Below, in pieces: positions 1-8,913 of a stretch of 64,000 bases of DNA. Each line of letters starts with the position of its first letter. The first letter of the stretch is position 1. The notes beneath the pieces are model-generated. The model saw only the letters and a list, made by a program, of their open reading frames with translations, was not told the origin of the DNA and did no database searches. Source of the stretch: Alteromonas sp. BL110 (lineage in GTDB: Bacteria > Pseudomonadota > Gammaproteobacteria > Enterobacterales > Alteromonadaceae). Both the position numbers and the translations under genes were made by a program. Where the stretch lies: NCBI RefSeq assembly GCF_003443615.1, contig NZ_CP031967.1:3596001-3660000 (forward strand). Direction: 5' to 3'.

Positions 1-921
1 CGTATAGCCGTAAGGATGATCGTGCTGGTCCAACTCACCATAAGCATTTACCCCATTGGCAAGATTAATAGCATAATTAACGGTTTTGTGTCCGTCTGAT
101 TTAAAGCTCAGGTACATTACATCACCGTGAACGTTCACTTCATAACTAAAGCTCTCGTTAAGTTTAATACCTTCGCTACCCGGATTTTCAGGATTGGTCC
201 ATAAATTTCCCCAAACTGGATAAGCAATGTCAGTACGGTTTTTATCATTTTTGGGCAAGTTACGCTCGTAAGTCCAAAACACAGAGCCCGTTTCATGCTG
301 AGGCCACTTTTTGTAATAAATCTTGAGTGGCTCATTACCCCAACCAAACCCTTTAACCTTTTTCTTCCATTTACTAGCGTGTATCTGACCTACTACCACC
401 GAAAAAGCTGGCGCTTTATCTGGGTATTTAGCTCTCGTAGCGACATGCTGCACTTTAAGCGTGGCATTTAATTTTCCGCCTACTTGAGCAAAGCGGTCTG
501 AAATAGGGTTACTGGCAACGGTAAAGTTATTCTTGGGTGAGTGAGTTTTAATACGTGTGTTAGAACCGCGAAGCATGTGTCGCAGTTCGCTACGGGTATT
601 GGATGAGTTTTGAGTGGTTAGTGCTTTATTGGGCGCTGCAAACACCATATTTCCTTCATCGTCCACATAGAAAAAGTCTCTGTGCTCAAAGCTCTGGATA
701 TCCTTTACGGATATTTCGTCAACTTTCCCATTGTTGTCTTTATCTGTAGGGATTGTAATTTTCCATTCGCTTAAATCAAACTGCTCAGCTGGAAGTGCCT
801 CAGCATTAGCAAGACCTGAAGCGAAGAGCAATGGAAGGCACGTCGACAGGTGCTTTGTCCATGGGGTAACAGAGACGGCGAATAACGAGAAGGCAGTAGG
901 CATTGTTTTTATTTTAGACAT
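1..921 (-). CDS. Alginate lyase, polysaccharide lyase family 7 (5' part; runs off the left edge)
   Basis: A secreted beta-elimination lyase that depolymerises alginate to unsaturated oligouronates. The reading frame is open for 307 codons from ATG at 921 to base 1. Residues 1-40 form a signal peptide with a hydrophobic stretch at about 28-38 and a likely cut after ANA-40. Two of the three PL7 signature motifs are visible: RSELR (110-114) and QIH (179-181). The third, YFKAGxYNQ, would be expected just past the visible HPYGYT end and is therefore outside the window. The long n-region before the hydrophobic core means a later start (Met7) is possible. Monouronate products normally enter metabolism as 2-keto-3-deoxygluconate and reach KDPG, the substrate of the eda product encoded 9 kb away. 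The family call is from motifs; substrate preference (polyM or polyG) cannot be read. Confidence 0.88.
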   Translation of the reverse strand, partial: MSKIKTMPTAFSLFAVSVTPWTKHLSTCLPLLFASGLANAEALPAEQFDLSEWKITIPTDKDNNGKVDEISVKDIQSFEHRDFFYVDDEGNMVFAAPNKALTTQNSSNTRSELRHMLRGSNTRIKTHSPKNNFTVASNPISDRFAQVGGKLNATLKVQHVATRAKYPDKAPAFSVVVGQIHASKWKKKVKGFGWGNEPLKIYYKKWPQHETGSVFWTYERNLPKNDKNRTDIAYPVWGNLWTNPENPGSEGIKLNESFSYEVNVHGDVMYLSFKSDGHKTVNYAINLANGVNAYGELDQHDHPYGYT

Positions 922-1571
922 TTAAACCTCTTGGTAGACAATCGCTTACGAATACAACTCATACTTAAGTCAATAATATTGGTAAGTCCGGTTGTGGGTA
1001 AAGCTTTATATTTGTAATGCCAATTTATCATTCTTGTAAACCAATTGCAAAATGTTATCAAGTCGTTAAATCAAGAGGCGTCCAGCAGGGTTTGTGAGTG
1101 TATAACCGTTGCTTCTACCGTTAATTTCGAGGCTTTTTCATACTTATGTCTATGCGCATCTCGATATTCAGCGCGAGAAATAAACTTTTTGGTAATACCA
1201 AATATGCAATAGACACTATATTCTTTACCCAGTGTTTGTTTGAGCCTGTTTCACAAACTTAAGTTTAGAAGCGCTTAAATTAAACCCGAAGGAAAGAAAC
1301 GGAAAAATTCTCTTAAAGTGTGTAGAAAATTCTTTATATACATTTTGTAGTAACAGTCTTGTTTCATATCTTTCTGATATTCAAAGAAATATATTGTGGT
1401 ATAGAAGCTGCAATCCCAAATTATAAATTACATTTAGCAATTAATATTAGCGTGCTGTTTTGCATACATTACCTTTTCAGCGCCGAAGAAGTCGTTAACC
1501 AAATAGAAGTCGTTAACCATATAATTGTTATCCAAATTATGAGCAGTTCACAGTTGGTCAAGGAGTGAGGC
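922..1571. other. 650-base intergenic region with a short tandem repeat and a possible gene remnant
   Basis: No intact gene is supported here. At 1488-1523 an 18-base unit occurs twice in tandem with one mismatch; each copy contains GTTAAC. On the minus strand, 1071-1250 stays open for about 59 codons with plausible composition (peptide containing KEYSVYCIFGITKKF) but has no start codon. It may be a remnant, and I cannot identify it. The part nearest 921 must hold the promoter of the alginate lyase gene. Confidence 0.4.
1488..1523. repeat. 18-bp tandem direct repeat
   Basis: Two adjacent copies (1488-1505 and 1506-1523) differ at one base near the end. They lie about 50 bases upstream of the start of the small membrane-anchored protein gene, so they could be operator half-sites or simply slippage. 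Confidence 0.6.
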
Positions 1572-1949
1572 ATGAACATTTTAAAGTGGGTTTATTCAGC
1601 TATTGTTGTTTCAGTGGTCATAGCACTAATCGGCATGTTCGGGCAGGGTAAGCTTTCAGTTAGCCAAGCAACGGCCGATGACGCAGAACGTACTGTTCAC
1701 GCCGATATTGTTAAAGTTGAACAGACTTTATCACTGGTAGAGTTTGATTTATCTAAAAAGGCGCATCTGCTTAGAAAAACACGATTAGAATTTTATGTTA
1801 AGCAGGCAAAACAAGCCGATTTAAGAGGCTGGAAGTTTAAACGTGACGAGTTCGTTGAACGGGCTGAAAACATCATAAGCCACCACCTTACGCAATATGC
1901 GAACGATATAGCTCAAGAGACAGAGACCTACACTGCACAGGCAATCTAG
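1572..1949 (+). CDS. Hypothetical membrane-anchored protein, 125 aa
   Basis: I do not recognise a family. The start ATG at 1572 has a good ribosome-binding site (AAGGAG, seven bases upstream). Residues about 5-23 form one hydrophobic segment, either an N-terminal anchor or an uncleaved signal. The rest is predicted periplasmic or cytoplasmic helix, charged and rich in Lys, Glu and Asp, with a possible coiled coil between about 40 and 110. The gene stands alone: a hairpin terminator follows, and pykA converges on it from the other side. No catalytic motif is visible. Confidence 0.6.
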   Translation: MNILKWVYSAIVVSVVIALIGMFGQGKLSVSQATADDAERTVHADIVKVEQTLSLVEFDLSKKAHLLRKTRLEFYVKQAKQADLRGWKFKRDEFVERAENIISHHLTQYANDIAQETETYTAQAI

Positions 1950-1965
1950 TCTAAACAGTATTAAC

Positions 1966-2009
1966 GAAAACGCCCCTTACATCATAAAGGTGTAAAGGGC
2001 GTTTTTGGT
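1966..2009 (+). terminator. Intrinsic terminator of the 125-aa protein gene
   Basis: AAAACGCCCCTTAC pairs with GTAAAGGGCGTTTT (one bulge), followed by T-rich sequence. It starts 17 bases after the stop codon. Confidence 0.75.
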
Positions 2010-2035
2010 TTTAGTACCCATTTAAATTTCAGGCA

Positions 2036-2066
2036 AAAAAAAGCGAAGTTTAAGCTTCGCTTTCAA
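2036..2066 (-). terminator. pykA: Intrinsic terminator of pykA
   Basis: Read on the minus strand, AAGCGAAG-loop-CTTCGCTT is followed by a run of T. It lies just beyond the pykA stop codon. Confidence 0.75.
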
Positions 2067-2079
2067 TATTCATTTTAGG

Positions 2080-3516
2080 CTATTCAACTTCTACAATTTT
2101 TAAAGTGTTAGTTGCGCCTACCTTTTCCATTTCATCGCCATAGGTGAGGATGATGCTGTCACCGCTTTTCACTAAGCCTTTATCTTTTAGCGAAGCAATA
2201 ACATCGTACTTCAATTTACCAGGTTCGCTGTTAGATGAGTCAAAGTAAACCGGCTTCACACCACGGCACAGTGCCATCGTATTAAGCGTAGATTCGTGAC
2301 GAGACATAGCAATTATTGGAAGTGACGTAGTAATACGAGACATCAACGTTGGCGTAGTTCCACTTTCAGTTAAACCTACAATCGCCTTAACACTTGGTAG
2401 GTGGTTCGCTGCATACACGGCAGAAAGTGCAATTGACTCACTTGTTGATGAAAACTTCTGGTCCATGCGGTGTTTAGAGATTTTTACGCTTGGATGAGTT
2501 TCCGCACCTTCACAGACACGGGCCATGGCCGCAACTGTTTCGATAGGGAAGTTACCCGCAGCGGTTTCCGCTGAAAGCATAACCGCATCAGTACCATCTA
2601 GAACAGCGTTTGCTACGTCCATAACTTCAGCACGAGTTGGCATTGGGCTATCGATCATCGACTCCATCATTTGGGTCGCGGTAATAACAACCTTGTTCAG
2701 TTGGCGAGAGCGGGCGATAAGCTTTTTCTGAACGCCAACAAGCTCTGCATCACCAATCTCAACACCCAAATCACCGCGAGCTACCATCACAGCATCAGAA
2801 GCTACGATAATATCATCCATGGCTTCGTCAGACGCTACGGTTTCAGCACGTTCAACTTTTGCACAAATCTTGGCGTAGCAGCCTGCTGCTTCAGCAAGTT
2901 CTCGCGCGTAATTTAAATCTGCGCCGCTTCTTGGGAATGAAACCGCAAGGTAGTCAACACCGATTTTTGCCGCAGTTTTGATGTCTTCTTTGTCTTTGTC
3001 AGTAAGCGCATCTGCCGAAAGGCCACCGCCTTGACGGTTAATACCCTTATTGTTTGAAAGTTTACCACCAACGGTAACTTCAGTAACAACTTTGCGTCCT
3101 TCAACACCCGTTACACGAAGCTGAATACGACCATCGTCAAGAAGAAGGATATCGCCAGCAGATACATCGTCAGGAAGCGCTTTGTAATCAATGCCTACTT
3201 GGTTGATATCGCCTTCGTCACGACCTAACTCAGCGTCTAAGATGAACTTAGCACCGATATCTAGATGAACAGCACCCTCGGCAAAACGGGCAACACGAAT
3301 TTTAGGTCCTTGAAGGTCACCTAAAATAGCTACATATTTGCCTAAGTTCTTTGCAGCCTGGCGAACGCGCTTAGCTCGTTCGATGTGGTCTTCAGCCTGC
3401 CCGTGTGAAAAGTTCATTCGCACTGTATTTGCGCCAGCGGCTATTAGCGCCTGAATTTTCTCAAGTGAGTCTGTTGAAGGTCCTAGGGTGGCAAGAATTT
3501 TAGTTCTTCTGGTCAT
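2080..3516 (-). CDS. pykA: Pyruvate kinase, PykA type
   Basis: Cytosolic enzyme converting phosphoenolpyruvate and ADP to pyruvate and ATP. The 478-aa protein aligns over its whole length with my recollection of E. coli PykA (480 aa). The N-terminus has [11 protein letters not shown]. The barrel shows [17 protein letters not shown], the metal/phosphate signature around [12 protein letters not shown] (about residues 244-255) and [10 protein letters not shown]. The C-terminal domain begins near residue 350. The PykA isozyme is the AMP- and sugar-phosphate-activated type rather than fructose-1,6-bisphosphate-activated PykF; this is knowledge of the family, not seen directly. It lies next to hexR, as in Shewanella and Vibrio, and has a HexR-like palindrome at 3599-3613 upstream, so repression by HexR is likely. 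Confidence 0.97.
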   Translation of the reverse strand: MTRRTKILATLGPSTDSLEKIQALIAAGANTVRMNFSHGQAEDHIERAKRVRQAAKNLGKYVAILGDLQGPKIRVARFAEGAVHLDIGAKFILDAELGRDEGDINQVGIDYKALPDDVSAGDILLLDDGRIQLRVTGVEGRKVVTEVTVGGKLSNNKGINRQGGGLSADALTDKDKEDIKTAAKIGVDYLAVSFPRSGADLNYARELAEAAGCYAKICAKVERAETVASDEAMDDIIVASDAVMVARGDLGVEIGDAELVGVQKKLIARSRQLNKVVITATQMMESMIDSPMPTRAEVMDVANAVLDGTDAVMLSAETAAGNFPIETVAAMARVCEGAETHPSVKISKHRMDQKFSSTSESIALSAVYAANHLPSVKAIVGLTESGTTPTLMSRITTSLPIIAMSRHESTLNTMALCRGVKPVYFDSSNSEPGKLKYDVIASLKDKGLVKSGDSIILTYGDEMEKVGATNTLKIVEVE

Positions 3517-3598
3517 GTGATTCCGTCGCTGTTTCTAAGTTAGAAAAGACAAAGAGTGATAAGCGTTGATTATTATATAAACGCCTGTAATCGCTTTA

Positions 3599-3613
3599 CG
3601 TAATTTTATTACA
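3599..3613. promoter_or_regulatory. Predicted HexR operator upstream of pykA
   Basis: CGTAATTTTATTACA matches the palindromic HexR consensus known from Shewanella (TGTAATwwwATTACA) at 14 of 15 positions. It lies 83 bases upstream of the pykA start codon. Confidence 0.75.
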
Positions 3614-3650
3614 GAATAATAGTTGAATTTGACAATAATGTGAATGAAAT

Positions 3651-3690
3651 AAACAAAAACGCCCAACTGGCTCGACCAGTTAGGCGGATT
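3651..3690 (-). terminator. hexR: Intrinsic terminator of hexR
   Basis: On the minus strand CGCCTAACTGG-tcgag-CCAGTTGGGCG is followed by GTTTTTGTTT. It lies 65 bases past the hexR stop and insulates hexR from pykA. Confidence 0.8.
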
Positions 3691-3754
3691 TCTGGATTTA
3701 TTAGCCGTTAATAGCTACGGCGGCAAATCCTACTATGATCAAATTAGTGGTAAT

Positions 3755-4606
3755 TTAATCGCCACGTTTTTCATATCGTGAACCACGCAGTGTGTCTTTA
3801 ACACGCTTAAGGTTTTCTCTGAACTTATTACCGCGGCGCAATGTGAATCCAGTAGCGAGAACATCAATAAGCGTAAGCTGCGCTATCCTAGAAGCCATCG
3901 GCATGTACATATCGGTATCTTCTGGTACTTCTAACGACAGTACATAGCTGCACTCTTGGGCAAGAGGGCTTTCTGCTGACGTAATGCCCACAACGGTTGC
4001 ATCGTTCATTCGAGCGATCTGCGCTATTTCAACAAGACTCTTAGTACGACCAGTATGGCTTATTAAAACCACAACATCACCGGCTGAACAATTCATACAG
4101 CTCATGCGCTGCATAAGTATATCTTCAAAGTACACAACAGGTACGTTGAATCGGAAGAACTTGTTGAGTGCATCGTGAGCCACTGATGCCGAGGCGCCTA
4201 AACCGAAAAATGAAATTTTCTGAGCCTGAGTGAGTAGGTCAACTACGCGATTAACTACATTAACGTTGACCGACTGACGAGCAACTTCAAGAGATGCCAT
4301 AGTCGACTCAAAAATCTTATTCGTGTATTCATCCGGACTGTCATTTTCATCTACGTGGCGATTAACGTACGGCGTGCCGTTAGCTAGACTTTGCGCCAAA
4401 TGAAGCTTGAAGTCTGGAAAGCCTTTCGTGTCGAGTCTTCGACAGAATCGGTTAACAGTGGGCTCACTAACATCCGACATTTTAGCGAGGGTTGCTATAC
4501 TCGAATGAATGGCTGTCTGTGGGTTAGCTAAAATTACTTCAGCTACCTTTTTTTCAGATTTACTGAATGCCGCTTGATTTTGTGTGATTTTTTCTAAAAT
4601 GTTCAT
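3755..4606 (-). CDS. hexR: HexR, RpiR-family repressor of glucose catabolism genes
   Basis: Transcription regulator whose DNA binding is relieved by KDPG, the Edd product (known for HexR). The 283-aa protein has an N-terminal RpiR helix-turn-helix (about residues 15-75, VSEPTVNRFCRRLDTKGFPDF) and a C-terminal SIS sugar-phosphate domain (about 115-250, with FFGLGASASVAHDALNKFFR and ISHTGRTKSLVEIA). I chose the ATG at 4606 because it gives the family N-terminus MNILEKI. An in-frame ATG eight codons upstream (4630) is possible, and neither has a clear ribosome-binding site. It sits between pykA and zwf, both predicted targets. A HexR-like box at 4689-4703 suggests autoregulation. Confidence 0.95.
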   Translation of the reverse strand: MNILEKITQNQAAFSKSEKKVAEVILANPQTAIHSSIATLAKMSDVSEPTVNRFCRRLDTKGFPDFKLHLAQSLANGTPYVNRHVDENDSPDEYTNKIFESTMASLEVARQSVNVNVVNRVVDLLTQAQKISFFGLGASASVAHDALNKFFRFNVPVVYFEDILMQRMSCMNCSAGDVVVLISHTGRTKSLVEIAQIARMNDATVVGITSAESPLAQECSYVLSLEVPEDTDMYMPMASRIAQLTLIDVLATGFTLRRGNKFRENLKRVKDTLRGSRYEKRGD

Positions 4607-4688
4607 ACAGATATAGCAATTGATTAGCATAAATTATTGTAAGGTACACCTGTAATAGTACCCAATGTGACGACCGTGACAAGAAAAA

Positions 4689-4703
4689 TGTAATTTTTTG
4701 ACA
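4689..4703. promoter_or_regulatory. Possible HexR operator near hexR (autoregulation)
   Basis: TGTAATTTTTTGACA matches 13 of 15 positions of the palindromic consensus. It lies 83 bases upstream of the chosen hexR start and 81 bases from the better box next to zwf. Confidence 0.5.
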
Positions 4704-4783
4704 AAATTTGTTGTTTCAAACAGGTTAAATCAGGGTAAACTGAGGGAAATAGTAAAGATTCAGATCCTATAGTTGGTTCAAGT

Positions 4784-4798
4784 TGTAATTTTACTACA
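4784..4798. promoter_or_regulatory. Predicted HexR operator upstream of zwf
   Basis: TGTAATTTTACTACA matches 14 of 15 positions of the HexR consensus. It lies 92 bases before the zwf start codon in the hexR-zwf divergent region, where it would control the whole zwf-pgl-edd-glk-eda operon. Confidence 0.8.
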
Positions 4799-4890
4799 TT
4801 TGGTGTTAACTATACGGTAAAAATAGTCGTTAGTGTTGTAAATAACTGTACAATACGCTGCGCACACATACATTTAAAAGGTCGACGAAT

Positions 4891-6384
4891 ATGGTATTGG
4901 ATAATTCCTACGAGCCCTGTGATTTTGTACTTTTTGGTACGCTGGGAGATCTTTCACGACGCAAGTTATTGCCTTCTTTATACCAGCTAGAAAAAGCCAA
5001 CTTGATGCACCCTGAAACCACAATTGTTGGTGTGGCGCGTCAGGAAATGGAACTAGACGCTTACATAGAAGAAGTTCACGCTAATCTTATAAAGTTTGGT
5101 GAAAAGGACTTATGTGAAGCTACATGGGAAAAAATGAAAGCGCGTTTGCATTACGCATGCGTAGACATGAAAGATGTCGAAAGCTATTGCGTACTAGACG
5201 ACCACGTTGACCCAACTCGCACAATGGTGTGTTACTTAGCTACACCGCCTGCTATTTATGGCGACATTTGTCGCGGCCTGCATAGCTGCAAAATTATCGA
5301 TTCAAGCGTTCGCGTAGTGCTTGAAAAGCCAATCGGTCATGATTTGGAGTCGTCCAAAGTTATCAACGAACAGGTTGCTGAATATTTCGACGAAAAACAA
5401 ATATACCGTATTGACCATTACCTAGGTAAAGAAACCGTTCTTAACTTAGTGTCGCTTCGTTTTGCCAACTCTATTTTTGCTACAAACTGGGATCACAACT
5501 GTATTGACCACGTTCAAATTTCAGTGGCTGAATCAGTAGGTATTGAAGGGCGTTGGGGCTATTTCGACGATGCGGGACAAATGCGTGACATGGTGCAAAA
5601 CCACCTGCTACAAATTTTAAGCTTGGTCGCGATGGAACCGCCAACAACGCTAGATGCCGATAGCATTCGTGATGAAAAGCTTAAAGTGCTTAAAGCGCTT
5701 CGCCCTATCAACTCGTTTAATATTAATGAAAGCACGGTACGCGGTCAGTACACGTCTGGTTTTGTTAAAGGTGAAGAAGTACCTGGGTACCTTGAAGAAG
5801 AAGGTGCAAATACGCAGAGTAAAACTGAGACCTTTATTGCAATAAAAGCGGAAATTGATAACTGGCGTTGGGCTGGTGTGCCATTCTACCTGCGCACAGG
5901 TAAACGCATGCCAACTAAAGTGAGTGAAGTTGTTATTTACTTCAAGCGCCAGCCGCACAATTTATTTGGCGATAGCTTTAAGAATCTTCCGCCTAACAAA
6001 CTCGTTATACGTCTACAGCCTGATGAAGGTGTAGAAATCACGGTAATGAATAAAGTTCCAGGTTTAACTAGCTCCGGCTCGATGGACCTACAAAAATCTA
6101 AGCTTAACCTAAGCTTCTCGGAAGCGTTTGCTGACGAGCGTATTCCTGACGCTTACGAAAAACTGCTGCTTGAAGTGATGCTTGGAAACCAGGCGCTATT
6201 TGTTCGTCGTGACGAAATTGAACAAGCTTGGACATGGGTAGATTCAATTCTTGAAGCGTGGAAGCAATCTAGTGAGCCGCCTGAGCCGTACCAAGCGGGT
6301 ACATGGGGTCCGGTAGACTCTATAGGTCTACTAGCGCGTGAAAATCGCAGTTGGTACGAAAGCAAAACAGGAAAGAAAAAGTAA
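4891..6384 (+). CDS. zwf: Glucose-6-phosphate 1-dehydrogenase
   Basis: Oxidises glucose 6-phosphate to 6-phosphogluconolactone with NAD(P)+; first step shared by the Entner-Doudoroff and oxidative pentose phosphate routes. The 497-aa length is typical. The Rossmann nucleotide motif is FGTLGDLSRRK (about residues 15-25), and the substrate-binding signature RIDHYLGKETV (about 173-183) carries the catalytic His and Lys. The ATG at 4891 is preceded by AAAGG. First gene of the operon zwf-pgl-edd-glk-eda; its stop is followed after one base by the pgl start. Cofactor preference cannot be read reliably. Confidence 0.97.
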   Translation: MVLDNSYEPCDFVLFGTLGDLSRRKLLPSLYQLEKANLMHPETTIVGVARQEMELDAYIEEVHANLIKFGEKDLCEATWEKMKARLHYACVDMKDVESYCVLDDHVDPTRTMVCYLATPPAIYGDICRGLHSCKIIDSSVRVVLEKPIGHDLESSKVINEQVAEYFDEKQIYRIDHYLGKETVLNLVSLRFANSIFATNWDHNCIDHVQISVAESVGIEGRWGYFDDAGQMRDMVQNHLLQILSLVAMEPPTTLDADSIRDEKLKVLKALRPINSFNINESTVRGQYTSGFVKGEEVPGYLEEEGANTQSKTETFIAIKAEIDNWRWAGVPFYLRTGKRMPTKVSEVVIYFKRQPHNLFGDSFKNLPPNKLVIRLQPDEGVEITVMNKVPGLTSSGSMDLQKSKLNLSFSEAFADERIPDAYEKLLLEVMLGNQALFVRRDEIEQAWTWVDSILEAWKQSSEPPEPYQAGTWGPVDSIGLLARENRSWYESKTGKKK

Positions 6385-6385
6385 T

Positions 6386-7078
6386 ATGGCGTTAACAACT
6401 CTATCATTTGAAACACCTGACGCGCTTACCGATGCATTTGCACAAGATTTAGTAAGCATTCTTAAAACAGGTATTAAAACTCGTGGCCGTGCATCTCTTG
6501 TAGTTAGTGGTGGGCGTACTCCTCTAGCGCTTTTCAAGCAGTTAAGCGAGACCGACCTTGAGTGGGATAAGGTTGATATTACCCTTGCTGACGAGCGCTG
6601 GGTTGAAGAAGGCCACGAAGCCAGCAACACTAGCCTAGTTAAAAATAACCTAATTCAAAATAAAGCCGCAGCAGCACGTTTTATCGAATTGAAAAGCGAT
6701 GTTGACGATGCAAATAAAGGCGTAAATGCAGCTGAGTCTAATTTAGCTAGCATGTCACAGCCTTTTGACGCATTAATTCTTGGTATGGGGGAAGACGGGC
6801 ACACTGCATCGCTTTTCCCTTGTTCTGAGCAAGTACTTGACGGCTTAGATATGAGCAGCGGCAGAACCTGCATCGCTGTTCAACCTACAACAGCACCTCA
6901 TCAACGTATTTCATTAACGCTACCTGCGTTACTCAATAGCCGAAACATCTTTTTACACCTAACGGGTGAAAAGAAAAAGCAAGTGCTTTTAGACGCTATT
7001 GAAAATGCTACCGAAGCGCAAAAGCCCATCACTGCCGTTGTAAATAGAGCACCGGTAACTCTGATGTGGGCGCCATAG
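6386..7078 (+). CDS. pgl: 6-phosphogluconolactonase
   Basis: Hydrolyses 6-phosphogluconolactone to 6-phosphogluconate. The protein is 230 aa from ATG at 6386, of the DevB/NagB-like fold type. It shows [12 protein letters not shown] (about 40-51), DERWV (about 72-76) and [14 protein letters not shown] (about 132-145), the signature of this lactonase family. I chose 6386 over an in-frame start inside zwf (6338) because it immediately follows the zwf stop and is preceded by AGGAAAG. Only eight bases separate its stop from edd, and the edd ribosome-binding site overlaps the pgl stop codon, so translation is probably coupled. Confidence 0.95.
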   Translation: MALTTLSFETPDALTDAFAQDLVSILKTGIKTRGRASLVVSGGRTPLALFKQLSETDLEWDKVDITLADERWVEEGHEASNTSLVKNNLIQNKAAAARFIELKSDVDDANKGVNAAESNLASMSQPFDALILGMGEDGHTASLFPCSEQVLDGLDMSSGRTCIAVQPTTAPHQRISLTLPALLNSRNIFLHLTGEKKKQVLLDAIENATEAQKPITAVVNRAPVTLMWAP

Positions 7079-7086
7079 GAGACTAT

Positions 7087-8913
7087 ATGAATCCAAAAAT
7101 TGCTGAAGTTACGCAACGAATTATCGAGCGTAGTAAAGAAACGCGTAAAGCGTATTTAGAAAAGATTGAGGACGCACGCCGTCAAGGTCCACACCGCGGT
7201 GTACTATCGTGCGGAAACTTGGCCCACGGCTTTGCTGCGTGTGGTACAAGTGAAAAAGCAGACCTTCGTTCAATGACCAAAGCCAACGTGGCTATTGTGT
7301 CTGCGTACAATGACATGCTTTCTGCTCACCAGCCTTATGAAACTTACCCAGCGCTTATTCGCGAAGCGGTAAAAGAAGTGGGCAGTGTAGCGCAGTTTGC
7401 TGGTGGTGTACCTGCAATGTGTGATGGTGTGACGCAAGGCCAGTCTGGTATGGACTTAAGCCTTATGAGCCGTGACAACATCGCTCAGGGTGCAGCTATC
7501 GCGCTTTCACATAACATGTTTGATAGCGCGCTAATGCTGGGTATTTGCGATAAAATCGTACCCGGACTGCTAATGGGCGCACTTACGTTTGGTCATCTGC
7601 CGACGGTGTTTGTTCCAGCTGGTCCTATGCCATCAGGCTTACCAAACAAAGAAAAAGCACGCGTTCGACAGGAGTTTGCTGAAGGTAAGGTAGGCCGTGA
7701 CGCGCTACTTGAAGCCGAATCTCAGTCTTATCATTCTGCGGGTACCTGTACATTCTACGGTACAGCGAACTCAAACCAGCTTGTGGTTGAGATGATGGGC
7801 TTACACTTACCGGGTTCTTCGTTTGTTAACCCAGGTACGCCACTGCGCGATGCGCTGACAAAAGCAGCGGCGGTTCAAGCAACTCGCCTAACCGACCTTG
7901 GCGACAACTACACGCCAATTGGTCACATTGTAGATGCTAAAGCCATCGTAAATGGTCTTGTAGGTCTACTTGCAACGGGTGGTTCTACTAACCACACCAT
8001 GCACCTTATCGCCGTTGCGCGAGCTGCTGGTTACATTGTTAACTGGGACGATTTTTCTGATATCTCAAATGCGGTTCCATTACTTACTCGCATTTACCCT
8101 AACGGTTCAGCAGATATTAACCACTTTGTTGCCGCTGGCGGTATGTCGTTGCTTATCAAGCAACTGCTTGACGCAGGGCTACTGCACAACGATGTGAAAA
8201 CTATTGTTGGTGATGGTTTAGACCTATACACCAAAGAGCCTGTCCTAAAAGACGGCGAGCTAGAGTGGCGCGATGGCCCCACGGAGTCACTAGACAAAAA
8301 AGTACTTGCAACTGTAGAAGCACCATTTAAGCCGGATGGTGGCTTGAGTGTTCTAGACGGCAACTTGGGTCGTGGGGTTATCAAAACCTCAGCGCTTCGT
8401 ACGCCTCATTGCAACATCAAAGCGCCAGCGGTTGTGTTTGAAGATCAGTTTGAACTAGATGACGCATTTAAATCTGGCAAGTTAGATAAAGACTGCATCG
8501 TAGTTGTTCGCTTCCAAGGTCCATCGGCCATTGGTATGCCAGAACTTCATCGCCTAACGCCGCCGCTTGGTGTAATTCAAGACCGAGGATTCAAAGTAGC
8601 CCTTGTTACAGATGGTCGTATGTCGGGCGCGTCAGGAAAGGTGCCTGCTGCTATCCACGTAACACCAGAAGCTTATAAAGGTGGTTTGCTGGCTAAAGTG
8701 CAGGAAGGCGACATTATCGAGCTTAATACCGAAACGGGTGCGCTTACCTTGCATGTTGATGAAGAAACACTAGCCGCTCGCGAAGCAGCTCCAGCAAGCT
8801 TGGCGAAGCATCATGTTGGTATGGGACGTGAAATGTTTGCTGGTATGCGTGCCATCCTTACTGGTGCAGAGGAAGGAGCGTGTTCACTGTTTTACACGCA
8901 GGAGCAAGCATAA
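7087..8913 (+). CDS. edd: Phosphogluconate dehydratase
   Basis: Dehydrates 6-phosphogluconate to 2-keto-3-deoxy-6-phosphogluconate (KDPG), the committed Entner-Doudoroff step. It is 608 aa, the usual length for the IlvD/Edd family. Iron-sulfur ligand cysteines lie in characteristic places: [10 protein letters not shown] (about 117-126) and the [15 protein letters not shown] region (about 156-170). The C-terminal substrate motif [14 protein letters not shown] is at about 511-524. The ATG at 7087 has AGGAG seven bases upstream; an in-frame ATG at 7066 lies inside pgl and is less likely. Its stop overlaps the glk start (TAATG). Confidence 0.97.
   Translation: MNPKIAEVTQRIIERSKETRKAYLEKIEDARRQGPHRGVLSCGNLAHGFAACGTSEKADLRSMTKANVAIVSAYNDMLSAHQPYETYPALIREAVKEVGSVAQFAGGVPAMCDGVTQGQSGMDLSLMSRDNIAQGAAIALSHNMFDSALMLGICDKIVPGLLMGALTFGHLPTVFVPAGPMPSGLPNKEKARVRQEFAEGKVGRDALLEAESQSYHSAGTCTFYGTANSNQLVVEMMGLHLPGSSFVNPGTPLRDALTKAAAVQATRLTDLGDNYTPIGHIVDAKAIVNGLVGLLATGGSTNHTMHLIAVARAAGYIVNWDDFSDISNAVPLLTRIYPNGSADINHFVAAGGMSLLIKQLLDAGLLHNDVKTIVGDGLDLYTKEPVLKDGELEWRDGPTESLDKKVLATVEAPFKPDGGLSVLDGNLGRGVIKTSALRTPHCNIKAPAVVFEDQFELDDAFKSGKLDKDCIVVVRFQGPSAIGMPELHRLTPPLGVIQDRGFKVALVTDGRMSGASGKVPAAIHVTPEAYKGGLLAKVQEGDIIELNTETGALTLHVDEETLAAREAAPASLAKHHVGMGREMFAGMRAILTGAEEGACSLFYTQEQA

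Noticed and set aside
1359-1568. 69-codon plus-strand frame before the 125-aa gene
   Set aside because: AT-rich random-looking peptide with no ribosome-binding site; it contains the 18-base tandem repeat, which explains its repeated VVNQIEVVNHI.
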